Shown here one piece after another: positions 1 through 11,593 of a stretch of 64,000 nucleotides of DNA; within the stretch, counting starts at the first letter, position 1; the number at the start of each line of letters is the position of its first letter. The notes under the pieces are model-generated. The model was not told where the DNA came from. It saw nothing but the letters and a program-made list of their open reading frames with translations, and did not search any database. The position numbers and the translations under genes were made by a program. The stretch lies in the NCBI GenBank assembly GCA_039720395.1, contig CM077833.1:32771478-32835477 (forward strand), read 5' to 3'. The stretch comes from Liquidambar formosana. Taxonomy: Eukaryota; Streptophyta; Magnoliopsida; Saxifragales; Altingiaceae.

Positions 1-678
1 GATTATTTGTGTATGAGGATTGCATAACTAGGAGGATTGTATTGTTGATACAATTGGTTTTAGTGTTTTTATCTCAAATTGTGTTTAATTTCTGTGATTT
101 TAAATACAATGGTTATGTAATGGTTTTCATTGTATATATATTTGGAGATTAAGATGATTCATGTTTAGACAAGATGAGTTGTGCTCACAAATTAGTTTAG
201 AGTAGAATAGGTGAGACGGTTCATACTATATCTTTGATGAGTTATGCCTAATTTACAAATATATGAACCTTTCTTTATGATGTCATTGGGCTTGTAGTTA
301 TAATGAGTCTTGCTCATACCAAACAATAACTTCTTGAAACACGTTACAATAAGTGCATTTTTATACAAAATTAGTGGTGGATTCGAGACCCTAAGTATTT
401 CTTTTCTTGAAAAAAATATAAATTTATTTTGCTTGCATTTCATAGAGTTCAAAACTACAAAAATCATCTTTTTGAATTATTTTAGTATTCAGTTTTCAAA
501 ATTAAAATAATCCTAGTACAGTCTCTGTGTTACGACACCCGTACTATCATTATATACAAATTTTTGCATCCTACGGGTAATTGATTTTGACACGATCAGA
601 GGCAGCAATAACAGATTGCTTTCCTTTAAAGAAGTTTCCATCAAGACACATCCAATTGCTCTCATTCGTTGGTACTAA
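1..678. other. AT-rich intergenic DNA
   Basis: No gene is supported here. The open frames at 192-510 are short, overlap on both strands and look like no family I know. Nothing repeated is visible apart from general AT richness. Position 679 begins the target-site duplication of the next element. Confidence 0.6.
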
Positions 679-831
679 TTTTCATAAGGGAAATGCTAGT
701 TAGTCTCACACTTTACCCTACACTTTACCTTATTATGAGATAATAAGAAGGTAAAGTTGTGGGTCCACTGATATGATTAAATCTTAAAAATTGAAACAAT
801 CCTTATTCTCTTATAGTAGGGCAAATGTAAG

Positions 832-1420
832 CAGGCCCGATTCTAAGTTTTTTTGGGGTCATAGACGAACTCTTAAAATGGGGCCCTTTATACCCTTTTT
901 TTTTCCTAGTACCAACATAAAGTTTGCACATGTCACTAATTTTAATTTCTTAAGATTTTAAAAATATATATAAAAGGTTTTTAAGAAAATTAACCGTATA
1001 ATCTACTAGAAAACATCATTTTGAATAACTTTGCAAAATAAAGTTTTTCTAAATTTTTCGTTTAAATGGATTTTTTGACCAAAAATTAAACATAGATGGT
1101 AAATTATCAAAATAATCCACTTAAACGATAATTTTTTTGGAAAAACTTTATTCTACAAAGTTGTTCACAATTATGTTTTCTAGTAGATTACGTAACAAAT
1201 TTTTATAAAAACCTTCTATATTTTTGGTAAAACATTGATAAATAAAAATTAGTGGGGTGTGCAAATAAAATTAAGAGGTTGCAATAACCGTTCTGTTTGG
1301 AAAAAAGAAAAAAATTCAACCTACTACAAGAGCTAATCCCAAAATGGGGTCTTCATTTTTTAGCCAAAATGTGGAGCCCTAAACAGCCGCTTTACTCGCC
1401 TACCCTTAAAACCGACCTTG
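832..1420. mobile_element. hAT-like element nested in the Mutator-type MITE
   Basis: It starts with CAGGCCCGATTCT and its right end read in reverse is CAAGGTCGGTTTT, a weak terminal inverted repeat. The flanking 8-mers AATGTAAG (824-831) and AGTGTAAG (1421-1428) differ at one base, fitting an aged 8-bp hAT target duplication. It has the same subterminal style (GGGGCC, GGCGA motifs) as the element at 2134-2975. It has no coding capacity. Confidence 0.6.
903..1293. mobile_element. Foldback MITE relative, innermost of three layers
   Basis: The block contains CTAGAAAACATCATTTTGAA (from about 1004) and its inverted counterpart near 1170-1185, with arms that pair over most of the length. The right end GGTTGCAATAACCGTTCT (1274-1291) matches the terminal repeat of the element at 7052-7450 (GGTTGCAATAGCCGTTCCC). 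The left terminal repeat is degraded, so that boundary is approximate. The same family also occurs near 21116-21535. Confidence 0.6.
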
Positions 1421-1466
1421 AGTGTAAGACAAAGTGTAGCGCTAACTAGCATTTTCCTTTTCATAA

Positions 1467-1856
1467 TAGGGCCACACTCATTTTGGTTGGTAATATCGTG
1501 GGTCTTAAAACGTTGCAACAAACTTCACTTTTCTATTCCAAAGATTGGACGTCTTGTTGAAGTTATGTTTCGCGACTTGCCATGTTTTCCGATTCATCTC
1601 CCACACGTCACCGTTCCAATTCGCTCCCATCAACACGTTTGGTGCAATTGGTTACAAAAGAGAGGTGAAGGGATGACGCGGTGTTTTATCGATAGAAGGT
1701 GAGAATGTCATTTAAACCAATCCGTTAACGTTTGTTGTGGGACAAGACTAAGAGGGGTGACTGTAATTTTAAAAAATAAAATAAAAATAAGAGGGGTGTA
1801 TTTGTACTTGTCAGATAGAAAAATAGTGTAAATAATTTATCACTTTTTTGGTATTA
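1467..1856. other. Intergenic DNA, no feature recognised
   Basis: An open frame of 94 codons crosses from the MITE into this stretch but shows no recognisable domain. It starts inside transposon sequence, so I do not treat it as a gene. Confidence 0.5.

Positions 1857-1895
<39 letters not shown>
1857..1895. repeat. (AT)n microsatellite
   Basis: About 19 AT dinucleotide units. It directly precedes a member of the near-palindromic MITE family, and other members of that family are also flanked by TA runs. Confidence 0.9.
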
Positions 1896-1897
<2 letters not shown>

Positions 1898-2066
1898 ATG
1901 ATGATCAGGTAAACACATGCTGATATAACTTATATCAATATTTGCATCGAGAGCTCTATCCTATGCGTTAATGTGTTATGGGATATATTGGGCTACTACA
2001 TGGGGTACAAGCCACAATGTATGATGTTGATATAACTTATATCAATATATGCTGAATTGATCAGGA
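1896..2066. mobile_element. Near-palindromic MITE family, copy 1
   Basis: The ~170-bp unit has ends GATGATCAGGTAAACACATG and, in reverse, CTGATCAATTCAGCATA. Each end carries the core TGATATAACTTATATCA, itself almost a palindrome. The middle contains GGGATATATTGGGCTA, matched in the other copies. Copies are at 2087-3100 (split), 28866-29032 and 29727-29885. All sit in TA-rich sequence, suggesting TA-target insertion. Confidence 0.7.
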
Positions 2067-2086
2067 ATATATATATATATATATAT

Positions 2087-3100
2087 AGGATGATGGTTAA
2101 GTAAGTACGTGCTAATATAACTTATATTATCTCCAGGCCCGGTTTTGGACCCAGGCGAGCAAGGCAGCCGCCTGGGGCCCCCTATTTTGGGCTAAAAAAA
2201 AGGGCCCCCAAATACATATGCCCTTTACTAGTTATGAAAGCCCAAAAATGATCCCAAAGAGAAGCTTCTTTAGTTGGACCAGTTCTCTTGTTTTAAGCAA
2301 AAGGGGCCCTATTCTTCCAAGCCCAATTTCAGCCCAAAAGCATAAAAACTTAAAAAGAAAAAGAAAAAGAGGAAGGTATTTTAAACATGAATCAAGCGGG
2401 TTTTGCATTTAGATCTCATATCTGAGATCTGAGGGGCTCCCCATTCACAACGTCTCTCTTTGTCTCTCATCTCCTCCAGTCCTCCCTATTCACAACGTCT
2501 CTCTGTCTCTCACAATCTATTAAAAAGGATATGGTAGAAAAGCTTGATTATACTAGCTTTATTAATAATTTTGCATTTAAAAATACGAGAATAATAATGT
2601 TTAAATGACACTTTGTTGTAATTGATTAATTTCTTTTGGTATTATAGTTTTAGATTTTATTTGGCATTTGTTTTTTTTTTCTTTTTGGTGTTGTAAAAGT
2701 GGATTTTGCTTAATTATGAAGCACGAAGTATGTTATATGTATTCTATCTTTATAAGTTTTTGTAATCATCTCTTATCATTTAAATCTATAAAAGCAAATT
2801 TTAGTAATTTTATATGCAAACAAACTTTATGTTAGTACTTGATAATAGGAATTTTTTTTGTTTGTTTGGATATTTAGAACTTTTTTTTTTTTTTTTTTGT
2901 TGAGAATATGTATAGAAAGAAGAGAGCCTCATTTGAGGAGTTCGCCTAGACCCCACTAAATCAGAACCACCCCAGATTATCTCTCATATTAGGGATTGTA
3001 CATTGTGAAGGTTACAGGATATATTAGTCAATATATAGAATACAATTCTTAATATATGGTGTTGATATATTATATCAATACGTGTTTACATGATTGAGAC
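2087..3100. mobile_element. Near-palindromic MITE family, copy 2, split by a hAT-like insertion
   Basis: The left part (2087-2133) reads GGATGATGGTTAAGTAAGTA followed by the TAATATAACTTATAT core. The right part (2976-3100) resumes with the internal CAGGATATATTAGTCAA segment and the GTTGATATATTATATCAA core. Removing 2134-2975 and one TSD copy restores an ordinary family member. Confidence 0.75.
2134..2975. mobile_element. hAT-like element with perfect 8-bp TSD
   Basis: A perfect duplication, ATTATCTC, is at 2126-2133 and 2976-2983. The terminal sequences are CAGGCCCGGTTTTGG on the left and, read in reverse, CTGGGGTGGTTCTGATTT on the right, with AGGCGA motifs just inside both ends. It is 842 bp, AT-rich inside, without a transposase frame, and so non-autonomous. 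Confidence 0.8.
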
Positions 3101-4415
3101 TATATATATATATATAGTCCTGGTATGGCGTAGCCGTTTAAAACATATCTTACTGGGCCTGAAAAAATCCCCCCATCAGTGTACAATGCTCCTTGTTCAA
3201 GTCCAGCATGATCATTGGTTGAATTGGACATTTGTCTTATGAATTTCTTGAATAACCTGTTGGACACCACGTGTCGATTTGGGTCCCTTTGAATTATGTA
3301 GTGGATTAGACCTATTCACAACGAAATTTGCAATTTCCAAAGACCACATAGAAAAACTAGGGTGACAAGCTCCAGACAGGGAGGGAGCTAAAACTTTTCC
3401 CAATATGATACTGTGATTTTTTAAGTCCACAGGATATGATGCCCCCGAGTGTGATGTATCAGGTGTTGAGCCTAAAGCAATATGAGGTCCATTACAAATT
3501 TGAGGTGCATGATAGGTACCGAGTAGTGTTGAAGCCTAAGCTCGTAAGTCGTAATAGCGTGGGTCAATTAAATAAGTAAATTTAATGAGCATACACTTTT
3601 GTTTGAGCTAATCCCAAATAACTTGGCTTGTCTTATAATAAAGACCCATAAAACGATGATATTCTCTTACAGGGAGCATTTGTCCGAATAAAGCCATCAA
3701 TTTGAGGGAATCTTATATTAGAATATTGATAAATTCCATCACCAATTTGAAGAGGTATTATATGAATTTTAAGATATCGTTAGGTAAAAGTTCCTATAAG
3801 GATTTCACATAAAAAAATTTAATGCATTATGATCATAATGTTAAAGTTTGATGTTTTCCTTTTTGCATAACCATCGTTATAGAGTACTGAAATGAGTTTT
3901 GAGTTTTCTTTCGAATATCGAATACACTCGAATTTCTTAAAAAAAGAATTGGAAGAGTAAGGTTGAAGGGGGTGCTAAATAGTGCGTCACTGAGGGCACG
4001 AGCGGGGGATGTATGGAAGTGTCGGCAGAAAGCATCCACATCGCAGCCAGGCCATAATGATCAGTCTAAAGTAATTTGCCAATTTGACATTGAAACTTCC
4101 ATCTGAGGTCTTCTGTCCAGCTGGATCGCTCATCAATGGTGGCCCCCTTCTTTTTGCTTTTCAAGACGCAAACGTATAAGAAATTAATTAAGAACACCAA
4201 CTTTCATTTAAGAAAATGACCGGCCAACTTTACTCTTCCAGTTGCCAATCGCAACGCGACATTTAAGTATCCGTTGGAACTTCGTCATAAAATATATTAT
4301 TATTATTATTATTATTACTACAGACTCACGCTGGCATTCAGATTTTTTTTAAATATAAAAAAAAATCGATGCTAAATTAAGTCAAGGGGCATCCTTTGGC
4401 TTGGTTCGCGAGTTT
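3101..4415. other. Intergenic DNA, no gene recognised
   Basis: There are scattered short frames only. A TA-dinucleotide run lies near 3103-3117 and an ATT trinucleotide run near 4293-4318. I could not assign the rest to a family. Confidence 0.5.
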
Positions 4416-5425
4416 CATTCTTAGAAAAAGGGTTTGATTTTTGATTCCCATGTTTGGTATAATTTATTTTTCGAGGAACCTTCATTCTTGTTATGTTAGG
4501 ATTATCACAAAAAGAGGGCAAGTAAAACCCACTTTACAAATGTATTTCCAAGCTTAATTTTTACAATAAAATTTAACTGCGAGCGTGCCGTTATATTTTC
4601 TAATAACAAATTGATAATTTATTCTCATGTCCTTCTCAATCTCCTAAAACACAATCCACTTCTTGCCTTAGATATAGTAGCCCTCCACTGCATCTTCATC
4701 GATGATGATCTTCGATCATCACCGGAGACGACGACTTTCAAAATGAACTTTTTATACTCATTTCTAGCTATTTCCTTCTTCTTTTTTTTCCTCTTCTTTT
4801 AGAGATTTAAAATGGGGTTTTTTAAACTAAGATTTTTTGGTTGGATTGGTTGTGATGGAGAGGAATGGTTGTGGATTTCGTTGGAGAAGGAGAAATACCT
4901 ATAATGATGGGGTGTGGGGTTCGCCGATTACCTCTTTTCATGTGGTTGCAAACCATCGTCATCGTCTCCTTGGCACAACACCGTTGTCACTATCTCCTTC
5001 TCCTCCCTAATTGTCGTTTCACTCTATGCCTAATCTAATCCATGGCACACCACCTAGTTCGTGGCAAAACACAAATGTGAGGTATTTTTTTCTTTTTCAA
5101 TTATTTCATTTGTTAAGGAGGGTTGGAATGGTTTGGGATGGTAGAAATGGAGGGGGTGGTTGTGATAGAGAAGAAGAGGAAAGTTAGGCAACGATGGCGG
5201 CCAACGGTGAGGGTGGTATAAGTGAGAAGGACAGAGATGAAAATGATGTTAATGGTGGGTTTTTTTTTTTTTTTTTGGTTTACTATGAGTGATTTATAGT
5301 CAACTATTAAAAGTGGATCTTACCTATTTTTTCTATTCCATTCCTATCATTTACTAAACATTAATATGAAATTCCAATTCCCATTCCATTCTCTCAAATC
5401 AGCTTATTGCTTTGGTTTCTTCAAT
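4416..5425. mobile_element. Possible TIR element with GC-richer interior
   Basis: The left side carries TTTGATTCCCATGTTTGGTA and a later AAAACCCACTTTACAAAT. The right side, read in reverse, carries similar text (GGGAATTGGAATTTCAT, ATGTTTAGTAAATGA, AGATCCACTTTTAATAG) in the same order. The interior (4650-5250) is richer in GC, with ACCATCGTCATCGTCTCC-type text. No exact ends or TSD could be fixed, so this is a tentative call. Confidence 0.35.
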
Positions 5426-6244
5426 ACTAGGAAGTGAAATTAATTAGATTTATTTGTGCTTAACCAATTCAAATAATAATAACACCAAGCATTTCATTCA
5501 CCCATTTAATATTAGGCCATTCAACATCCGATTTTCACACTCAAGAAACAGCCTAGAGGCAAAAACTCGAGAATAAAAAAAATAAAAAAAAAAGAAAGAG
5601 ATAAATTGTTGGAACCATATATAGATTGCAAGGTATCCGAGCCTGAGAGAGGTATTGAACCGTACGTACAATAAACAAAGAAACAACAAGAAATAAACAA
5701 AATGAAAGAAGCGTCGAGAGATCTTAATCAACCGAACGAATCCCATTGATTAAATTGTTGGTAGTGATAGGAGATTAATTTATAGAATAATAGCGATTAC
5801 ACAACGCAGTATATATATATATATATATATATTAGATTGGAAGATAAAGAGCTCCACACCGAGGGCGACTGCAAGACATGCCACCAACCGGTTCCCTTGT
5901 CTCTTTCCACCGACGACGACCACGACCAGTACTACTACAACCAACAACAACAACAAAAAAGAAAAAGAAAAAAAAAAGAAGAAAAATCCTAGCTAGTGTA
6001 AGGTATACCAGCCGAGAAAACAAAACAAAACACAGCTAGAAGAAGACGAAAGCGGTTGGAAGGCAAGTGATTTACAAAATAATATATTACAGGGACGGTT
6101 GGCAGATTGTTGACTCAAAACATAGAGACACATTAGGGACGGATGGATTAAAGAATCTCTGGTCTTGAGGTGAATCACCATATATGGGCTCTTATTGAGT
6201 TCGATCGGCTCCGCAGTCTACCCCAAGGAATTGAGATCGATGAA
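5426..6244. other. Intergenic DNA with an (AT)n run
   Basis: An AT microsatellite lies at about 5809-5832. Frames on the minus strand are driven by T-rich or A-rich runs and have no recognisable product. Confidence 0.5.
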
Positions 6245-6252
6245 TCTCAACT

Positions 6253-7542
6253 AGGCCTGGAAAATTGGACCCAAACCCACCCGCAATAAATGGGTTTGGG
6301 TAATGATATATTGTTAAATGGGTTATTATTGGGTTACCCAAATCCAACCCAATTATAATTGGGCGGTTTTGGGTTTACAGGTAGACCCATTAGACCCGTT
6401 TAGATTTATGCAGATGAAACTAAAAGTAGTCTTCAATTTGCAAGCAGAGCATTACATGTCACAAATTGTGCTTGTGTGAAAGAGGTTTTTCTTCACTTTA
6501 TCGGTTTCTTTCGCATTCTTTCTTGCAGTCATTTTTAATGGTCCTTTATACCCTTATACCAACTTGCATTTGATTTTTTGGCGGGCTAGATCTTAGTTGC
6601 TCATATATTGTCTTTTATGTGCTTGAATGGTTGAAAATTTGAAGAAGGCAACACATTGATGATGGCGTTTGGGAGGAGAGAGAGAGGGGCAAAAAAAAAA
6701 AAAAACAAAACAAAGTTCCTTATTTACCATGATTTTTTTTTTCCTTTTTTTGAAATGTGCAGTTAAAGAAAGTGTAATTAGATATTAACATGCTTGAGCA
6801 ACATAAATGTCAACTTGAGGTCAGTTTCAACACTTAGTAGTTATATTTGGATCGGGTTAGAGAGAGAGAGAGAAAAAAAACAAAAAACAAAAACCAACCT
6901 AGGGCACAAAACGGGTCGGGTCAGAAAATGGGTTAGGCTAGAATGTGGATTGGGTTTAAATCTAAATTGGGTCATAATTGGGTTGGTTCCGGGTTTGCAT
7001 AGTAATTGGGTTGGGCATAATCCAACCCACTAATGGCACAAATTACATAACGGGAACGGCTATTGCAACCCCCCATTCCTATAAGCCCACCCCTATCCTT
7101 TAGGTTTTTAAGATTTTATGCAAAATATAAAATGTTTTTATGAAAACCGGCTATGATGTCCACTAGAAAACATCATTTTGAACAACTTTGCAGAAGAAAA
7201 TTTTTCCAAAATTTATCGTTTAGGTAGACGTTTTGGCAAAAAATGAAATAAATGCTATAAATGGTTAAAAAGTATATTTAAATGATAGATTTTGGAAAAA
7301 CTTTCTTCTGCAAAATTGTTCAAAATGATGTTTTCTAGTGGACATCACAGCCGGTTTTCATAAAAACTTTTTATATTTTGCATAAAACCTTAAAAACCTA
7401 AAGGATGGGGGGTGGGCTTATAGGAATGGGGGGTTGCAATAGCCGTTCCCTTACATAACTCATTAATGACCCAACCCAAACCCAACCTAACCCATTTATC
7501 CCAAACCCTAACCCACCCAACCCGCCCAAATTGCCAGGCTAT
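6253..7542. mobile_element. hAT-like element, ~1.3 kb, perfect 8-bp TSD
   Basis: A perfect duplication, TCTCAACT, is at 6245-6252 and 7543-7550. The ends are AGGCCTGGAAAATTGG and, in reverse, ATAGCCTGGCAATTTGGGC. Subterminal regions are packed with AACCC/GGGTT motifs in opposite orientation at the two ends (for example AATGGGTTTGGG near 6289; CCCAACCCAAACCC near 7468). Such subterminal motif arrays are typical transposase-binding regions in hAT elements. No transposase frame is present. A palindromic MITE is inserted at 7052-7450. Confidence 0.75.
7052..7450. mobile_element. 399-bp palindromic Mutator-type MITE
   Basis: A perfect 9-bp duplication, TTACATAAC, is at 7043-7051 and 7451-7459. 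Both arms start GGGAACGGCTATTGCAACC and continue CCCCATTCCTATAAGCCCAC. They stay near-identical as inverted copies for about 190 bp, so almost the entire element folds into one hairpin. Relatives are at 903-1293 and 21116-21535. Confidence 0.9.
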
Positions 7543-7550
7543 TCTCAACT

Positions 7551-10440
7551 CAACTTTGTAATCACGAAATGATTGAGACGAACTGATCGATCCTAAAATG
7601 GAAAGTTTGATTAATTGGGCTTTAAACATTTGATTTATATGGTCATGTGGTTAGCTCCTGCCTCTCTCTATATCTGCCCTTCATTTTTTTAAAATTTTTT
7701 TTTTCTCTTACTATTATTATTATTATTAATACTTTGTATTATTTTTTCTTGAACCCCACATCTTAATTGTGTATGTCCAGTAGACTCAACGCCTTTATGG
7801 GCGGGACATACTACTAATCTAGTCCAACATGAAAAAGATCACCAGTCACTTATTATGTTAATTAAGACGAGGTGAGCTGCGGCCATGCTAACACTAATTA
7901 TTCTTGGATTTAATATTTAAAAAAAACCGGTAAAACTTAACTTGAAAATAAATTATAGAGGTGGCTAGGTAAAACCTTCAACTTGATTAATTTGAAAATG
8001 TAGAACTCACTTTGCCAAATCAAACTGCATACTTTTATACTATACATACTGAAGTTGGTTGAAGTATATTTTTTTCCTTATTATTCGATTATAAATTAAA
8101 GTATTTCCCTCTCACAAAAGAGAAGGGGGGCCGAGGATAAGAATTTGGAACTTTTAACAGTTAAAAGGCTATTTCTAAATTTAACAACGCTACACCCCAA
8201 CGCCTTCCTCTAGAACAAGATTTATTTGGAGGTGGAAAGGACCTTACAGACTCCAGGCTTAATTTCCTGTAGCTTGCGTCTCGTGATCGTCTTCTTACTA
8301 ATTACTAGTCTGATCGATCAGTTTTGTTAGGAACATGAGCTCAGATTCTCCAAATACTGAAGATTGGCTCTTAAGTCGTGGAGAAACACATTCAAAAGGG
8401 TGGTGAGCCTTGTCATCCTTACTATCGTGCAAGATTGTGGAGATCTCATCAATCAACGGCGATTGGAATTGTGTTTTGATGTATACAATTAGGGAGGGTA
8501 ATTCGATCATGCGCATACCTACACAGTTACTTGCAAAAAAGGGAGTTCAAATGATATATAGTCCGACAATATTGGAGGCCTCTCGCCAATATCTTAATAA
8601 ACTTCTAATTAGAGATGCAGAAAGGACTGCGTTCTCTCGTTTAATTCGTTTTGACCAATAAAAATTCATGCTGTACTGAATTGAGAGCTACACGGGTGTT
8701 TCCTCAAAAAATGGACTTCTGGGGATTTGGTCACGCGAGCGTGCCAACCACACTTTTGTGGACAAATTGTTACCTTATCTTGAATGGGCTTAGGAACTTT
8801 TCTTGTAATAGTTAAGGAGAGAAACGAAATAACAACAGAAGTTAAAAACAAAAACTTACCATGGAGGAAACCATTTTCATTAACAATGTCTGAAATTACA
8901 ACGATGAATAAAGAGGTGCACACACCTCTGACCAAAAAATAGCACATGTTTCTGGGTTTAAAGTCTTAGAGTTTTAAAAAAAGAAAGGAAAAAGATAAGT
9001 TCATTGGGAATTGGTTTGTTGATTTGATTGAAGGTGCTTCTCAAATGACTGTCTTTCAGTTTTTATATGTAAAAGCAATAACTGCGCGCTCTTCCAAATT
9101 TGGCCATAATTGCTTCTCCTATGATTTGATGACTTCCAGCTTAGCCATGATCTCATGTCTTGGTAACTATCTTGATTATGCAACTGATAACTGTTTTTTG
9201 GCATATGTGCTTCAATAAAAATTCGGCCTCCCTAGGACGATTCTGCAGAATAAATTGCTTCCACAATTTTGGCCAAGTTGAATATAATTCTCCTTCGGCC
9301 GATTTTTAGTGTGTAAACAACGGGGTAATAATTTGCAAAGGTATTGAAATGGGTTTGGTTTTGCTGATATAGGGCACTGATCGATAATACCCTTCTGTTA
9401 GACTTAACCTGATCGATTTGTTTAAAATCTGCTTGAGCCTAGGTTATAAAATTCAAACAAATCAATTCAATTTCAATATGGCCCGGCCGTTTTAGTTTAT
9501 TTTGGATTAATTGATCCAGACAATCTCAGCATAGCACATTAAATCCTTGTCATGGGACCATTTGCCACTATTCCTGAATTTTGGATATGTTTTTGTTATT
9601 ACCTCAAATCTTTTGTTTTCTGAACGATAGTTGTCACTACTCCGTATTAATCTAATCACAAATCATACATTCATACTCAATAATGATTCTATTTTTTTAT
9701 ATTATAAATAACAATGCAATATTCTGGGTAAAGTGTCCTTTTAACCCTTTGTAGTGGGGGGCTCACCACACTAGGCAGTCAGGCTCGGACTATAATCTAC
9801 AATCACAGCGGTGACCTCTGGAGGGAACATTTACTTTAAATTTGTACCCAAAAACACACAACAAAAATAAACACAGGGAAAAAAGAAAATGTGAGGGTGA
9901 CCGGAAGGCATTTATTACAACAAGTATAGTGAATGCATAACCCACGGTCAACCAACCTATCAGGTTGTCCACTTGTCCAAAGTGTGGAATTGGACTTAAT
10001 CAGCGCTAATCGCTAGGGTTCGGAAATTGTATTTATTTATTTATGTATATTTCCTCGATTTATCGGGTCACAAGATGTACTTCCACTGGTAAGAGCTATA
10101 GACACATTAATATGACTTCCCTCGTTGTGGGTGACGAATTATTTTCCATTTAATCACTATCAGCTCATTATTAGGACTATGATGGCTGGCCAGGTAACTC
10201 TCAGCTAAAAAATTTTCATTACCTCTCATGTCATTTTTACCTTATATAGGACCTCTATAAATATGGACAAATTAAATATAGACTAAAGAATCTTAAGAAT
10301 AAAACATAATAATAATTATTGAAGTTTTGTAATATTAAATCTCTAATTTAACATATCTACATACAAATTAAGTTAATACAATATTTATATTTCAAGACGT
10401 TTGATTGGGATCACTTAAATAATAATTCACTGTGGATCGT
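7551..10440. other. Intergenic DNA, one possible LINE RNase H trace
   Basis: No intact gene is seen. The frame at 8410-8661 (+) contains GDWNCVLMYTIREGN, which resembles the HTLREGN region near the end of the plant LINE RNase H domain (compare the LINE at 23898-25834). It lacks catalytic residues and could be chance. The remainder, including the frames at 8666-9218 and 9790-9972, shows nothing I recognise. Confidence 0.4.
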
Positions 10441-11297
10441 AAGCTAATAGTTTCAAAAATAAACCTGAACAAAATTCTCGTATGGGATCTCTAACGGGAA
10501 CGGAATTATATATATATATATATATATATATTATTCTAAATTTTGTTTTATTTCATTTTGTATTTGTTAATGCCATTTTCCTAAGAGGCAACATGCATGG
10601 CACATTCTTCCCTTTAGCTGGTGCTTTGCGTAATGAAACAATACTTGGGAGTTATGCAATGCCCAACGAAACAATATTTGAGAGTTAATCACTGAGCCCC
10701 CAGAAAAAGGTATTTAATAATTTATTATTAATATTATTTTATATAGATTAAAAAAACGTATTATTTTTATTTTAAAATATATTATAATATTAAATATTAT
10801 AATTTAACATAATACGCTCAAACAATATTAATTCATTTAGTAAATGAAAATGAATCCGAGAAAGTAATGCAAAGAGAGAAACCAAGTCAAAATAGGTCCC
10901 AAACCCCACCCCCCCACCCGGAAAAAAAAGTTCACAAATCTACAGTACAAAGCAGGAGAGAGAGAAGGGCAACGTTACTTCATGTGCGGGTGGGGTCGGC
11001 GGGGACGGAGACTAAACAACTGGCAGACCGTTTGGCGACGTGACCGCCTAAATATACATGTGCAGAGTCGTGGTTATGCTTAGCGAAAAATAAAAAAATA
11101 TAAGAAATAAAATACATGTGCAGAGTTGTTTTTCCGCTCTTTTAAAAGTAATAAATCATTAATTTAAAAAAAAAAAAAAAATAACTCTCAATTTATTTGA
11201 TTAATTTTATTCCGTAATATAAAAACCTCACCTCTTTCTCATCTTCATTTTGAAGTTTATATAATTAGGTTATTCTCTATTATTTTGGAGATTATTA

Positions 11298-11337
<40 letters not shown>

Positions 11338-11559
11338 TTTTGGAGATTATCGATTGCTGTGGAAACGGAGAGGTTTTGACGTTTCTTACTTTCTTTCCCC
11401 AGCCCTCCCATATATATAAATTTTAATTTGACTTGGTAAGAACATATTTGTGGGAGATTTCCGTGTTTTCTCCTAAAAATAATAAAAAAGACGTCCTAGT
11501 TCTTACCGAACCCTGTCCTTTGTCCTCACTCACATTTAACCGTAACTATTTAACCTTTG

Positions 11560-11593
<34 letters not shown>

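Larger units (their letters stand above)
688..1457. mobile_element. Mutator-type MITE, interrupted by later insertions
   Basis: The left end GGGAAATGCTAGTTAG (688-703) and the reverse complement of the right end, GGAAAATGCTAGTTAG (1442-1457), match at 15 of 16 positions. The element is flanked by a perfect 9-bp duplication, TTTTCATAA, at 679-687 and 1458-1466. A 9-bp TSD is the hallmark of the Mutator superfamily. No transposase is present, so it is non-autonomous. About 590 bp of its current length is a secondary insertion (832-1420); the original element was about 180 bp. Confidence 0.8.

Noticed and set aside
7500..7535. Telomere-like CCCTAACCC text
   Set aside because: It is part of the subterminal AACCC array of the hAT-like element, with no regular 7-bp periodicity.
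8410..8661. LINE RNase H pseudogene
   Set aside because: Only a short stretch (DWNCVLMYTIREGN) is suggestive; no catalytic residues or neighbouring LINE domains were found, so it is not listed as a feature of its own.
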